NCBI GenBank assembly: GCA_964520785.1 | Contig: CAZFQG010000058.1 | Location: forward strand, 1-31,258 | Reading direction: 5' to 3' | From: CAZFQG01 sp964520785 | Lineage (GTDB): Bacteria; Planctomycetota; Planctomycetia; Pirellulales; Thermoguttaceae | DNA: 31,258 nucleotides | Shown here: positions 15,408-24,285 of the stretch, piece after piece | How the letters are laid out: each line of letters opens with the position of its first letter | Position numbering within the stretch: the first letter of the stretch is position 1 | Position numbers and translations under genes: made by a program | Notes under the pieces: model-generated | What the model was told of the DNA's origin: nothing | Seen by the model: only the letters and a program-made list of their open reading frames with translations | Databases searched by the model: none

Positions 15408-17483
15408 CTACCAATCCTTGTCCACTTCATCCGGACCCCCGAGCACCGCTTCCAGGGCCTTGCGTTTCTCTTCGGCTTCCTTCTGCCGGGCACGGACCTT
15501 CTGGAGCTGTGCCTGGATCTGCCGTTCCTTCACGTCCGGTTTGGCGGGGTGGGGTTGCTTCTGGTCCGGTTTCTGATCGGCCTTGTTCTGCTCTTGTGAA
15601 TCGGGCTTCGGCGGCTCCTTCCCTTGGTCCTTCTTTTCGTCCTGCTTCCGTTGCTCGTCCTTCTTCTCTTGATCCTTTTTCTCTTGGTCCTTCTTCTGGT
15701 CCTTTTCGTCCTTCTTCTGCTCCTGCTTCTGTTGTTCTTGCTGCTGCTGATCCTGCTTCTGCTGTTGGTCCTGTTGCTGGTCGTGTTGCTGCTGCTGCTG
15801 TTGTTGTTGTTGTTGGTCTTTGAGCGGCTCGGCGATTTCTTCGAGCAATCTCAGGGCCTCCTGCTGCTTGGGGTAGGCGGCCTCCGGCCGGCTCTGGTCC
15901 AGGTCCGCGGCGGCGTCTTCCGTCAGTTCGATGATCTTCGGGCCGTGCTGCACCGCCAGTTGCATCGATTTCTTCAGGTTTTCGCGCTGCTTCTTGGCCG
16001 CCTCAAGTTGCTTCTGCTGCTCGGTCATCTCCGGCTGGGCCGTCGCGGAGGACTCCACCGTCTGCTCGTCGGCGGCCGCCGGCTCCTCAGCCGGCTGCTT
16101 GTCCGGAGGGGGAGGAAGCGTTTGCGGCATTTCTTCCTCAACCGGCGGCATGGATTCCAGTTGCTTCAGGCCCTGATTGGCCTTCCCGATCATGACCGGC
16201 GTCCATCGCGCAAGGAACCGCTGATTCCAGGCCGTTTCTTCGGCGTCGAATAGCACCTTCGGCGAATCGGCGGCAGTATCCATTTCCGCCGGGTTCATGT
16301 CCAGGCCGGTCTCCACGGTCTCCGGCTCACCGTGATCCGCGGGATTGGAAACAGCCGTCTCCTTCTGCGGTCCACTTTCGCCCTCTTCGGTTCCTTGTTC
16401 CTCTTCCTTGGCGATCTTCGCGGCGTCACCGGCCTCCTGCGGAGCCACCTCGGCACCGACCGCCTCGACCAGCCCCTTCTGTTTGTCCACCGACTGGAAC
16501 ACCAACTGGGGATAGGGCAACATGGCCGTGTGGATGTCGTCGAGGCGTTCCAGAACGGCACCCTGCGAGGTCTTTGCCGAATCGAGCGCCCTGGCGTCAA
16601 GCGATTCGGCAGCCTTCCCCATCGCCCCTTCCGCCTCGCCGGCCAGCGAGGTGAGAACCTCGGCCGCCTTCTGGACGTCGGCCGCCGGCGCGGCCATCGC
16701 CTGAGGGGATTGCGAGCCCCGAGGACCTTGGGGCATGGCCTGAGCCTGCGTGAGCGCCTGGCCGATCTTGTTTTTCAGGTGCGGAATCTCCTCTTTCAGT
16801 TCGCGCTGCTGGGAGGCCGTCATGTAGGTCGCCTGCCTCCGCCGCGGGGAGTCCGGCGCTTTCGACAGGGTCTTCACGCCGCCGCGGAGTTCAACCTCTT
16901 GCCCCTCCAGCCACTTGAGAAACTGCATCAGGTCCATCGAGTCTCGCAGCTTCTGACGGTCCTTTTCACGCCACAGGGCCTTCATGTGCTTCGTCCAGAC
17001 TCGAAGGACTTCCAGGTTCCGGCGAGCGTCGTCGCACTCGCCGTCCATCTGGATACAGTCGCGGAAGTAGCCCGCCGCGGCCGCCAGATGGTCCATGCCC
17101 TGCTTCCGGGCGTCCTCGGAGGCCTCTTCCGGATTCTCTCCGAAGACTGACCTCGCCAGAGCGACGCTGGCGCAGCCGAGGTTGTACCGGGCGAGAACGG
17201 CCAGTTCCAGCTCGGGGCTCTGAGCGACCTGTTGATACAGCTCGATCGCCTTTTCCTGGTCTCCCGCGGCCGCCTTGGCGCAGGCGAGGTTGAAGAGTAT
17301 CCGCGGATCGTCCGGTTCGGCCGTCTCCGCCTCGGCGAAGGCGGCCGCCGCTTTCTGGTACTCCTTGGCTTCGAAATGGCCCAATCCTTCGGAGACCTTG
17401 GAGGCCGCCGCGGCGCCGAAGGCCGTAGAGGTGGATAGGGTGATCAGGAGCATCCCGAACAGGGTAACGTGGCGTTTCTTCAT
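15408..17483 (-). CDS. batC: BatC-like TPR protein with long Gln/Lys-rich tail
   Basis: A 691-residue exported protein. The signal peptide (about 1-25, MKKRHVTLFGMLLITLSTST) precedes TPR repeats (about 30-170, including HFEAKEYQKAAAAFAEAETA and ILFNLACAKAAAGDQEKAIE). A helical, Ala/Glu-rich middle and a low-complexity C-terminal third follow. The tail has a run of ten Gln and then imperfect QQQ/DQKK/QEKK repeats, ending in a coiled-coil-like segment. TPR followed by such a tail is typical of BatC in planctomycetal and Bacteroides-type operons. The ATG at 17483 (GGAG, 7 nt) is preferred over an in-frame ATG 24 codons upstream, because it starts directly with the signal peptide. It lies between batB and batD, 78 and 49 bp away. 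Confidence 0.82.
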   Translation of the reverse strand: MKKRHVTLFGMLLITLSTSTAFGAAAASKVSEGLGHFEAKEYQKAAAAFAEAETAEPDDPRILFNLACAKAAAGDQEKAIELYQQVAQSPELELAVLARYNLGCASVALARSVFGENPEEASEDARKQGMDHLAAAAGYFRDCIQMDGECDDARRNLEVLRVWTKHMKALWREKDRQKLRDSMDLMQFLKWLEGQEVELRGGVKTLSKAPDSPRRRQATYMTASQQRELKEEIPHLKNKIGQALTQAQAMPQGPRGSQSPQAMAAPAADVQKAAEVLTSLAGEAEGAMGKAAESLDARALDSAKTSQGAVLERLDDIHTAMLPYPQLVFQSVDKQKGLVEAVGAEVAPQEAGDAAKIAKEEEQGTEEGESGPQKETAVSNPADHGEPETVETGLDMNPAEMDTAADSPKVLFDAEETAWNQRFLARWTPVMIGKANQGLKQLESMPPVEEEMPQTLPPPPDKQPAEEPAAADEQTVESSATAQPEMTEQQKQLEAAKKQRENLKKSMQLAVQHGPKIIELTEDAAADLDQSRPEAAYPKQQEALRLLEEIAEPLKDQQQQQQQQQQHDQQQDQQQKQDQQQQEQQKQEQKKDEKDQKKDQEKKDQEKKDEQRKQDEKKDQGKEPPKPDSQEQNKADQKPDQKQPHPAKPDVKERQIQAQLQKVRARQKEAEEKRKALEAVLGGPDEVDKDW
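15600..15818 (-). repeat. Gln/Lys-coding low-complexity repeat in batC
   Basis: The segment encodes alternating Q, D, K and E. It includes ten consecutive CAA/CAG codons at 15786-15815 and imperfect DQKK/QEKK units at about 15640-15710. The coding strand is extremely purine-rich. Such tracts are prone to slippage, so length may vary between strains. Confidence 0.85.
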
Positions 17484-17561
17484 GGGGTTTCTCCGCATGT
17501 CCGGCGTAATCTCGTACTTATTGCGTTTGGTGATCCAATCGGCTGCTTGCGTCACGGTCCG

Positions 17562-18581
17562 TTAGGTCGTCAACACGGTCGGTCGCCTGTAGGTCGCGAC
17601 GGCCATTTCCGCCAGCAACAGGACCACCCCGATGCAGACGAACACCTGGAATTGCTCGCGGAACCGTTTCCGCTTCTCCACCTGGAATTCGCCCCGGGTG
17701 AGTCCTTCGAGGTGGTCCTCGTAAATCTGGCCCAGGTCGTAGGCCCTCGTGCCGGCCGGGATGTAGGCCGCCTTCGTGGTCAGGGCGATCTGCTTCAGGA
17801 GCTTTTCGTCCACTTTCGACCAGTGTTCGGCCCCGTCGTCGTCCTTCGCATAGCGGAGGGCGCCGGCCTCGTCGCGGACCGGAATCCGTGCTCCCTCGCG
17901 CGAATCGCCCAAGGAAACGGTGAATATCTTGATTCCCCGCTGGGCGGCCTCCTTGGCCGCGTCGAGCGGATAGGATTCGTGGTCTTCGCCATCGGTGATC
18001 AGGACGATTGCCTGGTCGCGGTCCTTCTCCTGGGGCATCAGTCCGATACACTCGCGGATGGCGTCTCCGATCATGGTGCCGCCGCGCGGCGCGCTATCGA
18101 CGTCGACCTCGTCGAGCATCGTCAGGAAGAACCCCTGGTCGGTCGTCAACGGGACCTTCAGCGAGGGCTTCCCCGCGAAGACCACCAGACCGACCCGGTC
18201 CCCGACGACCCTCTCGAGAAGGTCGCGGATATCGGACTTGGCCCGCTCGAGCCGGCTGGGGGGGACGTCCTCGGCGGTCATCGACCTGGAGACGTCCAAG
18301 ACGACCATCACGTCGGCCCCCCGCCGGGAGACCTTCTCAAAGTAGGTCCCGAAGCGGGGCCGCGCGGCGGCGATGACAAGGAACGCCAGTCCCAGCAGGA
18401 GGAGGATTCCCTTGATCCAGGTCCGCGAACCTTTGATGGAGGGTATCAGGCGGTCGGTCATCGCCTCGTCGACGAAGGTCTTCGCCGCGGCAAGCCTTTT
18501 CCGGTAGGCGTAGATCAATATCCCGGCCACGACCGGCAAGAGCCAAAGCAAAAGTAGATAGGAAGGGTCGTCCCAGTGCAT
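17562..18581 (-). CDS. batB: BatB-like VWA-domain membrane protein
   Basis: A 339-residue protein with two N-terminal membrane helices (about 7-25 and 55-72), a von Willebrand A domain (about 88-290) and a C-terminal helix (about 309-328). The metal-binding MIDAS motif DVSRS is intact at D96, S98 and S100, with GGTMIGDAI and LITDGEDH supplying the later MIDAS residues. This is the BatA/BatB architecture, with the VWA domain between membrane anchors. In MoxR systems the VWA protein is the adaptor that presents a substrate to the AAA+ ATPase. The ATG has AGGA about 8 nt upstream. It follows batA by 18 bp. The assignment to BatB rather than BatA rests on gene order. Confidence 0.9.
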   Translation of the reverse strand: MHWDDPSYLLLLWLLPVVAGILIYAYRKRLAAAKTFVDEAMTDRLIPSIKGSRTWIKGILLLLGLAFLVIAAARPRFGTYFEKVSRRGADVMVVLDVSRSMTAEDVPPSRLERAKSDIRDLLERVVGDRVGLVVFAGKPSLKVPLTTDQGFFLTMLDEVDVDSAPRGGTMIGDAIRECIGLMPQEKDRDQAIVLITDGEDHESYPLDAAKEAAQRGIKIFTVSLGDSREGARIPVRDEAGALRYAKDDDGAEHWSKVDEKLLKQIALTTKAAYIPAGTRAYDLGQIYEDHLEGLTRGEFQVEKRKRFREQFQVFVCIGVVLLLAEMAVATYRRPTVLTT

Positions 18582-18599
18582 GGTGTGATTCCTCGTGGG

Positions 18600-19670
18600 T
18601 TACGGCAACGAACGAAACCGGGTACTCGACAGGACGACCTGACACAAAACCAGGGCAAGGCCGGGGAGCATGAACCATTGATAGAGTTCGCGGTATTCCG
18701 TGTACAGGTGCCCTTCCGACTCGGTCTTTTCCAGTTGGTCGATCTCGGCGTAAATCGATTCGAGCGCCTTGGTATCTTTCGCGCTATAGTACTTTCCGCC
18801 GGTCGTCTTCGCGACCTCGCGGAGCGTGTTCTCATCCAGTTCGACCGGTTGCTGAATCAGGACCTTCCGGCCGAAAGCGTCCACGGCGGGAAACGGCGCC
18901 AGGCCGTTGGAACCGACGCCGATGGTGTAGATCTTGATACCGTATTCCTTGGCCGCCTCGGCGGCTACTTCCGGCGTCACGGCTCCGATGTTGTGTTTGC
19001 CGTCGGACAGAAGGACGATGACCTTGCTCTTGGCCGTCGCGTCCTTGAGGCGGTCGACGCCGACCATGATCGCGTCGCCGATCGCCGTCATCATTTCTTC
19101 CTCGAGAAGATTTTCATTCAAGACGCGGCCTTCCCGATCTCGGAGCGGCTTGGGAATCTCCGTCGCGCCGAGTACCTCCAACAGCGCATCGTGGTCCAAC
19201 GTCAGGGGGCACTTCGCGTCGGCATAGCCGCCGAAAACGACCAGACCGATCAAATCGTCCGGCCGCCCCGGCAGCTCATCGCCGCCGGCGACGAAATCGC
19301 GGAAGACCTTCTTCACCGCTTCGAGCCGGTTGACCCGTTTCCCGTCGATTTCGAAATCGAGCGCCTGCATCGAACCGGAGCGGTCGATGCACATTTGCAT
19401 CGCAATTCCCTCCGTACGAATCCGGAACTCCTCCCTCCCCCGCTGGGGCCGGGCCAGCGCCATGATCACCAGGCATAGTCCCAGGACGCGAATCCAGGGG
19501 ACCGCCTTCTTGATGCGCTGCATCGCCGTCACCGGGAGCGACTTCAGGAGGCTGATGTCCGAGAACAGGACGGCCGCCTTGCGGTTGCGCCGCACGACCC
19601 ACCAGCCCAGGAGCACCAAGGGAATCAACAGGAGGATCCAAACCGGGTCCTGAAAGCGGAACGCACTCAT
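18600..19670 (-). CDS. batA: BatA-like VWA-domain membrane protein
   Basis: A 356-residue paralogue of the next gene. It has two N-terminal membrane helices (about 9-27 and 58-74), a VWA domain (about 88-315) and a C-terminal helix (about 330-348). The MIDAS DRSGS has D96, S98 and S100, and TAIGDAI and LLSDGKHN follow. Within the VWA domain, residues about 205-290 (KVIVLLSDGKHNIGAV...KIYTIGVGSNG) match BatA closely. It is probably one of the two membrane VWA adaptors of the MoxR complex. The ATG overlaps the stop of the DUF4381-like gene by 4 bp, and a strong GGAGGTG lies 5 nt upstream in that gene's coding sequence, so translation should be coupled. Confidence 0.92.
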   Translation of the reverse strand: MSAFRFQDPVWILLLIPLVLLGWWVVRRNRKAAVLFSDISLLKSLPVTAMQRIKKAVPWIRVLGLCLVIMALARPQRGREEFRIRTEGIAMQMCIDRSGSMQALDFEIDGKRVNRLEAVKKVFRDFVAGGDELPGRPDDLIGLVVFGGYADAKCPLTLDHDALLEVLGATEIPKPLRDREGRVLNENLLEEEMMTAIGDAIMVGVDRLKDATAKSKVIVLLSDGKHNIGAVTPEVAAEAAKEYGIKIYTIGVGSNGLAPFPAVDAFGRKVLIQQPVELDENTLREVAKTTGGKYYSAKDTKALESIYAEIDQLEKTESEGHLYTEYRELYQWFMLPGLALVLCQVVLSSTRFRSLP

Positions 19671-20680
19671 ACGGTCACCTCCATCTTCTCTTGCTCCAAA
19701 CCAATGAACACCTTCGCCTTGTAGAACGCCTCCTCGATGTCTTCCTTCCGGGGGGAATATGCGGCGAACTTGACCAGGTCGGCCGACTCCAGGAAGTGCC
19801 GGAGCCTGCGGCCCACTTGACGGTCAAACGTTTCCGTCTCACTGATTTCTCGGAGGAATTCCTCGGTGGTCTGCTCCGGGGCGCGGATGCCGGTCGTCCG
19901 TTCGATGTAGCGCCGGACGATGCCGGTCAGTTCCACATAGAACAACTTGACGTCCGTCTCCGCGAGGTTTTGCTCGATCAATCGCTGCAGCTCGAGGTAT
20001 GCCAATTGTCCCGGCCCGAGAGGAATTTCCTCCTCTTTCTTCCTCTTGTGCAGCGCGAACCAGACCGCCGCGACGGCGATACCGGCCAGGACGACTCCGG
20101 AAGTGATCCAAACCCAAGCGGATAGTGGGCCCGAAATCGGCATCGGAGCCGCCGCGGACTGGAGTTCATCCAGACTCGGTGCTTCCTCGCCGGAAACCTT
20201 GGCGATCCGTACCGTCAGACCCTCGGTCTCGACGATGTGCGTCTTGCCGTCCCCGTCCGGCCGCGTGTCCGTGAATTGGACGGCGATCGGCCAGATGAAG
20301 AGGTCGCCGGTCCGCGTCGGTTCGAGCGTATAGACCTGCCGTATCTCCTCGCGGTCCTCGCCGATCTTCGGGAGTGGTTCGTGAAAATCGAGTATTCTGA
20401 AGTCGCCGGTCGATTCGCCGAAAGGGGGTTTTTCGACCGTCACCCCCTTCGCGTAGTCGATCGTCACGGTCAGTTTCGGCTCGTCGGAAAGCCTCGCCGA
20501 CGGCGGGTCGACTTCGGCGGTCACCTTGACCGGGCCGAGTTCCTTGACCGAGGCGGACCGGTTGGTGGTTTCTTCACCCGCCGGTTCGCCGGCCGGTTTC
20601 GCGGCGGTCCGGCAGCCGCAGAACATCAGCAGTGCCAGCAAAACCGGACCGGTTTTCAATGCGCAAAGGACTCTGCTCAC
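19667..20680 (-). CDS. DUF4381/BatD-like membrane lipoprotein of the Bat operon
   Basis: A 337-residue protein starting at a GTG that overlaps the stop of the preceding gene (GTGA). A hydrophobic N-terminus ends at FCGC (Cys23), a possible but non-canonical lipobox. Next come an extracytoplasmic beta-sandwich domain (about 45-175, VKVTAEVDPPSARLSDEPKLTV), one membrane helix (about 185-207) and a cytoplasmic helical domain (about 220-330, with LFYVELTGIVRRYIERTTG). That cytoplasmic region resembles the DUF4381-like module found beside VWA/MoxR genes. Its position directly before batA suggests it is a membrane partner of the VWA proteins, in effect a second, shorter BatD-like subunit. Confidence 0.75.
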   Translation of the reverse strand: MSRVLCALKTGPVLLALLMFCGCRTAAKPAGEPAGEETTNRSASVKELGPVKVTAEVDPPSARLSDEPKLTVTIDYAKGVTVEKPPFGESTGDFRILDFHEPLPKIGEDREEIRQVYTLEPTRTGDLFIWPIAVQFTDTRPDGDGKTHIVETEGLTVRIAKVSGEEAPSLDELQSAAAPMPISGPLSAWVWITSGVVLAGIAVAAVWFALHKRKKEEEIPLGPGQLAYLELQRLIEQNLAETDVKLFYVELTGIVRRYIERTTGIRAPEQTTEEFLREISETETFDRQVGRRLRHFLESADLVKFAAYSPRKEDIEEAFYKAKVFIGLEQEKMEVTV

Positions 20681-22275
20681 GATTCGTTCTCCTGGGGTGG
20701 CTCGGCACTCGATTCAGGGCCTTCCTTCGCCGGCTTGGGCTCTTCCTTGGGTTCTTCCGCGGCGGGTTCGCCCGGAACGGCTTGCTCCGCGGAAGCATCC
20801 GTCGTGGTTGCCGGGACCGCCTGCTCGGCCGGAAGCCCGGGCGGGGTCGGCACCGAATCCGGGGCGACCGGATTGAGCGCCGGAATCGTTGCGGCGTCCT
20901 GCTCCGCCGGAAGGGCGGTAGGCATTGCGAAGCCGTCCGAAACCCGGGGGGCCAGTATCCGGACGTCGTATTTCTTCATCAGCTCTTCCATGAGCCGGCC
21001 GAGTTTTTCCTGTTGTCTCTGCGCGACGTAATCGCGCCGGACGGCCTGCTCGGCCTCGGCGAAGGTCGCCGGCGCCGCGGTTTCCTTCTTCTCAACCAGG
21101 AGCAGCAGTTTTCCCGGTCCCAGCGGAACGGGAGACTTGGTCCACTCCCCTTCGGCCAGATCGAACACGGCCGCCAGTTCAGGGGGCATCTCGGCCGACT
21201 TGCGGAGCGTCGTCTTGCCGGCGCTCTGGGCGTTCGCCTTTTGGCGTTCTTCGAACCAGGCGCGGAAATCGTCGGCCGTTTTGATCTTGTCGAGGACCGC
21301 TTGGACATCCTCGTCTGGTTCGAACTGAACCAGAAGCACCTCGGCCGTTTCCGGCTTTCCGTAGCGGTCTTGGTTTGCCTGGAAATAGTTTTCCACGTCC
21401 GACGGCGACGGTTCGGTCGCCGCGAACTCCCTCTTCAGAAGGAACTCCTGGAGCAGTCCTTCGGTCGCCTGCCGCATTGTCTCGACGTATTCAGGGTCCT
21501 CGTGGAGCCCCAGTTCCCTCGCGTGCCGGGCCAGGAGTTCCATTTGAACGGTCTCCTGGAGAATTCTCGCCTGCATCGCCGGAGAGGCGAGCCGCTGCCG
21601 GATCTCTTCGCGGGCCGGAGAGTTCGGAGGAAGCCCTTGCGAGGAGAGGAAGCGGTCGGCGTAACGGCGCGACATCCGCTCGATATCGCTTTCGCGGATT
21701 TCTTCTCCGGCCACCGTCGCCAGGATGGCGCCGGTCTTGTTCTCTGCGCCGACTTCGACGCGGCGGCTCAACTCGCGGTCCGCCTCACCGGGGCGTCCCA
21801 TCCGCTCAAGGCACTCGACCAGTTTGGGACCGATCTTCTCGCTCAGGGTTTCGTCGGCGGCGGCGTCCGCCTCCGCTTCGGCGCGGACAAAGCAGGCGGC
21901 GGCGTCACCATATTTCTCGGCCTGCATGTAGAGCTTGCCGGCGCGGTAGAGGATTTCGGCGCGGTCTTCGACGGCGCCGGCGCGGTTGAGATAATCGAGC
22001 CAGCCTTCGGCCGACTGTAGGCTCAGGCCTTTCTCTTCGAGTTCCATCGCCGCCCGCCGGAGGGCCGTGCCGTCGGCAAGACCGCCGGAGTGAATGTTCC
22101 GATTCATCCCGAGCAAGACGACGATAAACATCATCGCCATGATCAGGACGGTAACGGTGCTCATCGCGGCAAGGAACCACAACATGCGTTCCATCGGCGA
22201 GCGCTCCCGCGGCGCGGGGCCGCGGCGCGCGGACGAGGGTTCCAGCGAGAGATTGGGGCGTTGTCCTTCCGACAT
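20677..22275 (-). CDS. Membrane-anchored SurA/PpiC-like protein with TPR region
   Basis: A 532-residue protein with a short cytoplasmic N-terminus, one membrane helix (about 32-57), a TPR-like stretch (about 75-170, EILYRAGKLYMQAEKYGDAA) and a SurA-like chaperone helix region (about 183-290). A parvulin-like segment (about 290-425) and a Pro/Glu/Ala-rich tail follow. The overall plan matches periplasmic SurA/PpiD foldases. The parvulin part is degenerate: the usual RHIL-type histidine and the GG-LG motif are not visible, so chaperone activity without isomerase activity is likely. AAGGAG precedes the ATG by 9 nt. It lies 16 bp after the DUF58 gene and overlaps the next gene by 4 bp, so it is an integral member of the operon. 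Confidence 0.75.
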   Translation of the reverse strand: MSEGQRPNLSLEPSSARRGPAPRERSPMERMLWFLAAMSTVTVLIMAMMFIVVLLGMNRNIHSGGLADGTALRRAAMELEEKGLSLQSAEGWLDYLNRAGAVEDRAEILYRAGKLYMQAEKYGDAAACFVRAEAEADAAADETLSEKIGPKLVECLERMGRPGEADRELSRRVEVGAENKTGAILATVAGEEIRESDIERMSRRYADRFLSSQGLPPNSPAREEIRQRLASPAMQARILQETVQMELLARHARELGLHEDPEYVETMRQATEGLLQEFLLKREFAATEPSPSDVENYFQANQDRYGKPETAEVLLVQFEPDEDVQAVLDKIKTADDFRAWFEERQKANAQSAGKTTLRKSAEMPPELAAVFDLAEGEWTKSPVPLGPGKLLLLVEKKETAAPATFAEAEQAVRRDYVAQRQQEKLGRLMEELMKKYDVRILAPRVSDGFAMPTALPAEQDAATIPALNPVAPDSVPTPPGLPAEQAVPATTTDASAEQAVPGEPAAEEPKEEPKPAKEGPESSAEPPQENES

Positions 22276-22291
22276 TTGCGTTCACTCCTTG

Positions 22292-23179
22292 TTAGCGGAA
22301 CCGCCGTTCGCGCATCCGGAAAAACCGCCGGACGCTCGTCATGCAGTCCTCGTTCGTTTGAATTCCCAGTTCGTCGATCCCGGCCTTCCGCAGCCGGTTC
22401 GAAATCGCGGCGGACCGGTCGGCCGCCTTCAGCGCGAAAAGCCTCCGGACCTCCGGATGCCTGGTGTCGACCTCGATGATCTCCCCCGTCTCGGCGTCCA
22501 TCAACGAGACGAAACCGACGTCCGGCAGCGCGGACTCGCGCGGATCGGAAACATGCATCGCGATCAGATCATGACGCTTCCCGCAGACGGCCAGGGCGTG
22601 CCGTGCCTCCGGGGCGAGGAAGTCGCTGATCAGAAACACGACCGCCTTGCGCTTCTGCACCCGGGTGATGAACTGCAACACGTTTTCGAGGTTCGTCTCG
22701 CCGGAGACCGGTTCGACGGAGATCAACTCGCGGATCAGATGCAAAACGTGCGACTTGCCCTTGCGCGGTTTGACGTACCGGCCTACGTCGTCGCAAAACG
22801 TGACCAGGCCGACCTTGTCGTTGTTCTTCAGCGCCGAGAACATCAGCGTCGCGGCCGTCTCGATGACCATGTCCAGTTTGGAGCGGTCGCACGAACCGAA
22901 CGCCCCGGATGCCGAGACATCCACCGCGAAAAGGACCGTCAACTCCCGCTCCTCCACGAACCGCTTGATAAACGGCATTCCCGCCCGGGCCGTCACGTTC
23001 CAGTCGATCGTGCGAATGTCGTCGCCGGGTTGATACTCGCGGACTTCGTCGAATTCCATGCCGCGCCCGCGGAAGACGCTCTTGTATTGGCCGGCGAAGA
23101 GTTCGTTGACCGTGCGGTTGGCGACGATCTGAATCCGCTGGACCTTCTTGATGATGTCCGAGACTTCGAGTTGGGCCAT
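22292..23179 (-). CDS. DUF58 (VWA-like) protein
   Basis: A 295-residue soluble protein. The DUF58 signature YQPGDDIRTIDW lies at residues 49-60 and continues into NVTAR. A VWA-like fold follows with a MIDAS-type DVSAS at D87, S89 and S91. The C-terminus is basic (MRERRFR). DUF58 proteins are almost always encoded next to moxR and are regarded as cytoplasmic VWA partners of the ATPase, though their biochemical function is not settled. The ATG has AAGGAG 7 nt upstream. The gene is 52 bp after moxR. It lacks the N-terminal membrane helices of longer DUF58 proteins, the common form in this operon type. Confidence 0.92.
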   Translation of the reverse strand: MAQLEVSDIIKKVQRIQIVANRTVNELFAGQYKSVFRGRGMEFDEVREYQPGDDIRTIDWNVTARAGMPFIKRFVEERELTVLFAVDVSASGAFGSCDRSKLDMVIETAATLMFSALKNNDKVGLVTFCDDVGRYVKPRKGKSHVLHLIRELISVEPVSGETNLENVLQFITRVQKRKAVVFLISDFLAPEARHALAVCGKRHDLIAMHVSDPRESALPDVGFVSLMDAETGEIIEVDTRHPEVRRLFALKAADRSAAISNRLRKAGIDELGIQTNEDCMTSVRRFFRMRERRFR

Positions 23180-23231
23180 GATGGGGCTCCTTGGGGCTTG
23201 AACGTGGACGCGGTCTTCGGCTGTTCCCGCA

Positions 23232-24221
23232 TTAGGGAACCGGGACCGTATCCAGAATCGTCTTGACCACGTCTTCCGAAGTCATCTGCTCCGCCTCCGC
23301 CTCGTAGGTGAGAATCACGCGGTGGCGGAGGACATCGTACGCGATATCCTTGACGTCCTGGGGAGAAACGTATCCGCGTCCGGCCAGGAAGGCCATCGCC
23401 TTGGCCCCCATTCCCAGGTAGATCGACGCACGCGGGGACGCCCCGTAGTCGATCAGCGGAACGAGGTCCTTAAGACCGCACTCGCCCGGTTTCCGCGTGG
23501 CCTCGACCAGGTCCAGGATGTAGTTTTTGACCTGCTCGTCGATGTAGACCATCTGGACCGTTTCCTGCATCTGGACGATGTCTTCCGGCGTCAGGACGGA
23601 CTGAATCGGCCTCGTGATCCCGTCGAGGGCCATGTCGAGAATCTTGCGCTCCTCGGTCTTCTCGGGATACGTGATCTTCACCTTGAGCATGAAACGATCG
23701 ATCTGCGCCTCCGGGAGCGGGTAGGTTCCCTCCTGTTCGATCGGGTTCTGGGTCGCCATGACCAGGAACAGGCCCTTGAGGGGGAACGTGTTGTCCCCGA
23801 TCGTGACCTGCCGCTCCTGCATCGCCTCCAGAAGAGCCGACTGGACCTTCGACGGCGCACGGTTGATTTCGTCGGCCAGCACGAAGTTCGCGAAGATCGG
23901 GCCCTTACGCGTCTTGAAATCCCCCTCGGAAGGTACGTAGATCATCGTTCCCACCAGGTCGGCCGGCAGCAGGTCTGGAGTGAACTGAATCCGCTGGAAC
24001 TTCGTTGACAGAGCTTGCGCGAGCGATTTGATTGCCGTCGTCTTCGCCAGGCCAGGAACCCCTTCAAGCAGAATGTGGCCGTGCGTGAGCAGGCCGACCA
24101 TCAACCGGGACAGCATTTCCCGCTGGCCAACGATGGCCTTATCGATTTCAGAGTACAGTCGGTGAACCAGTTCTGCCTTTCGGGCAACCTGATCGCGGAT
24201 GTGGTGGACGTCGACACTCAT
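23232..24221 (-). CDS. moxR: MoxR-family AAA+ ATPase
   Basis: A 329-residue AAA+ ATPase, the first gene of the operon. Walker A GVPGLAKT lies at residues 54-61 and Walker B VLADEI at 114-119, followed by the MoxR-typical NRAPSKVQSALLEAMQERQV. Sensor 1 is MATQNP and sensor 2 lies near PLIDYGASPRAS. MoxR ATPases act as chaperones that mature or assemble protein complexes together with VWA-domain partners such as DUF58, BatA and BatB. The ATG has a near-ideal AAGGAG 6 nt upstream. A weak promoter (TTTACT, 17 nt, TACACT at 24286-24314) lies about 60 nt before the start. Confidence 0.95.
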   Translation of the reverse strand: MSVDVHHIRDQVARKAELVHRLYSEIDKAIVGQREMLSRLMVGLLTHGHILLEGVPGLAKTTAIKSLAQALSTKFQRIQFTPDLLPADLVGTMIYVPSEGDFKTRKGPIFANFVLADEINRAPSKVQSALLEAMQERQVTIGDNTFPLKGLFLVMATQNPIEQEGTYPLPEAQIDRFMLKVKITYPEKTEERKILDMALDGITRPIQSVLTPEDIVQMQETVQMVYIDEQVKNYILDLVEATRKPGECGLKDLVPLIDYGASPRASIYLGMGAKAMAFLAGRGYVSPQDVKDIAYDVLRHRVILTYEAEAEQMTSEDVVKTILDTVPVP

Positions 24222-24285
24222 AGATTTCTCCTTGGCGATTGCAGTTTGCAGGAATTATTGCTTTTCTCTTGGCGCATCCGAATGC

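Noticed and set aside
13688..15823. A 711-codon open frame on the plus strand
   Set aside because: It is antisense to batD and part of batC. Its translation is Arg/Asp/Gly-rich with no domain, while the minus frames show signal peptides, family motifs and ribosome-binding sites. GC-rich codon bias creates such long shadows.
15624..16253. A leucine/valine-rich frame resembling a multi-pass membrane protein
   Set aside because: It is simply the reverse complement of the Gln/Lys repeat of batC (CAG/AAG read as CTG/CTT), with no ribosome-binding site.
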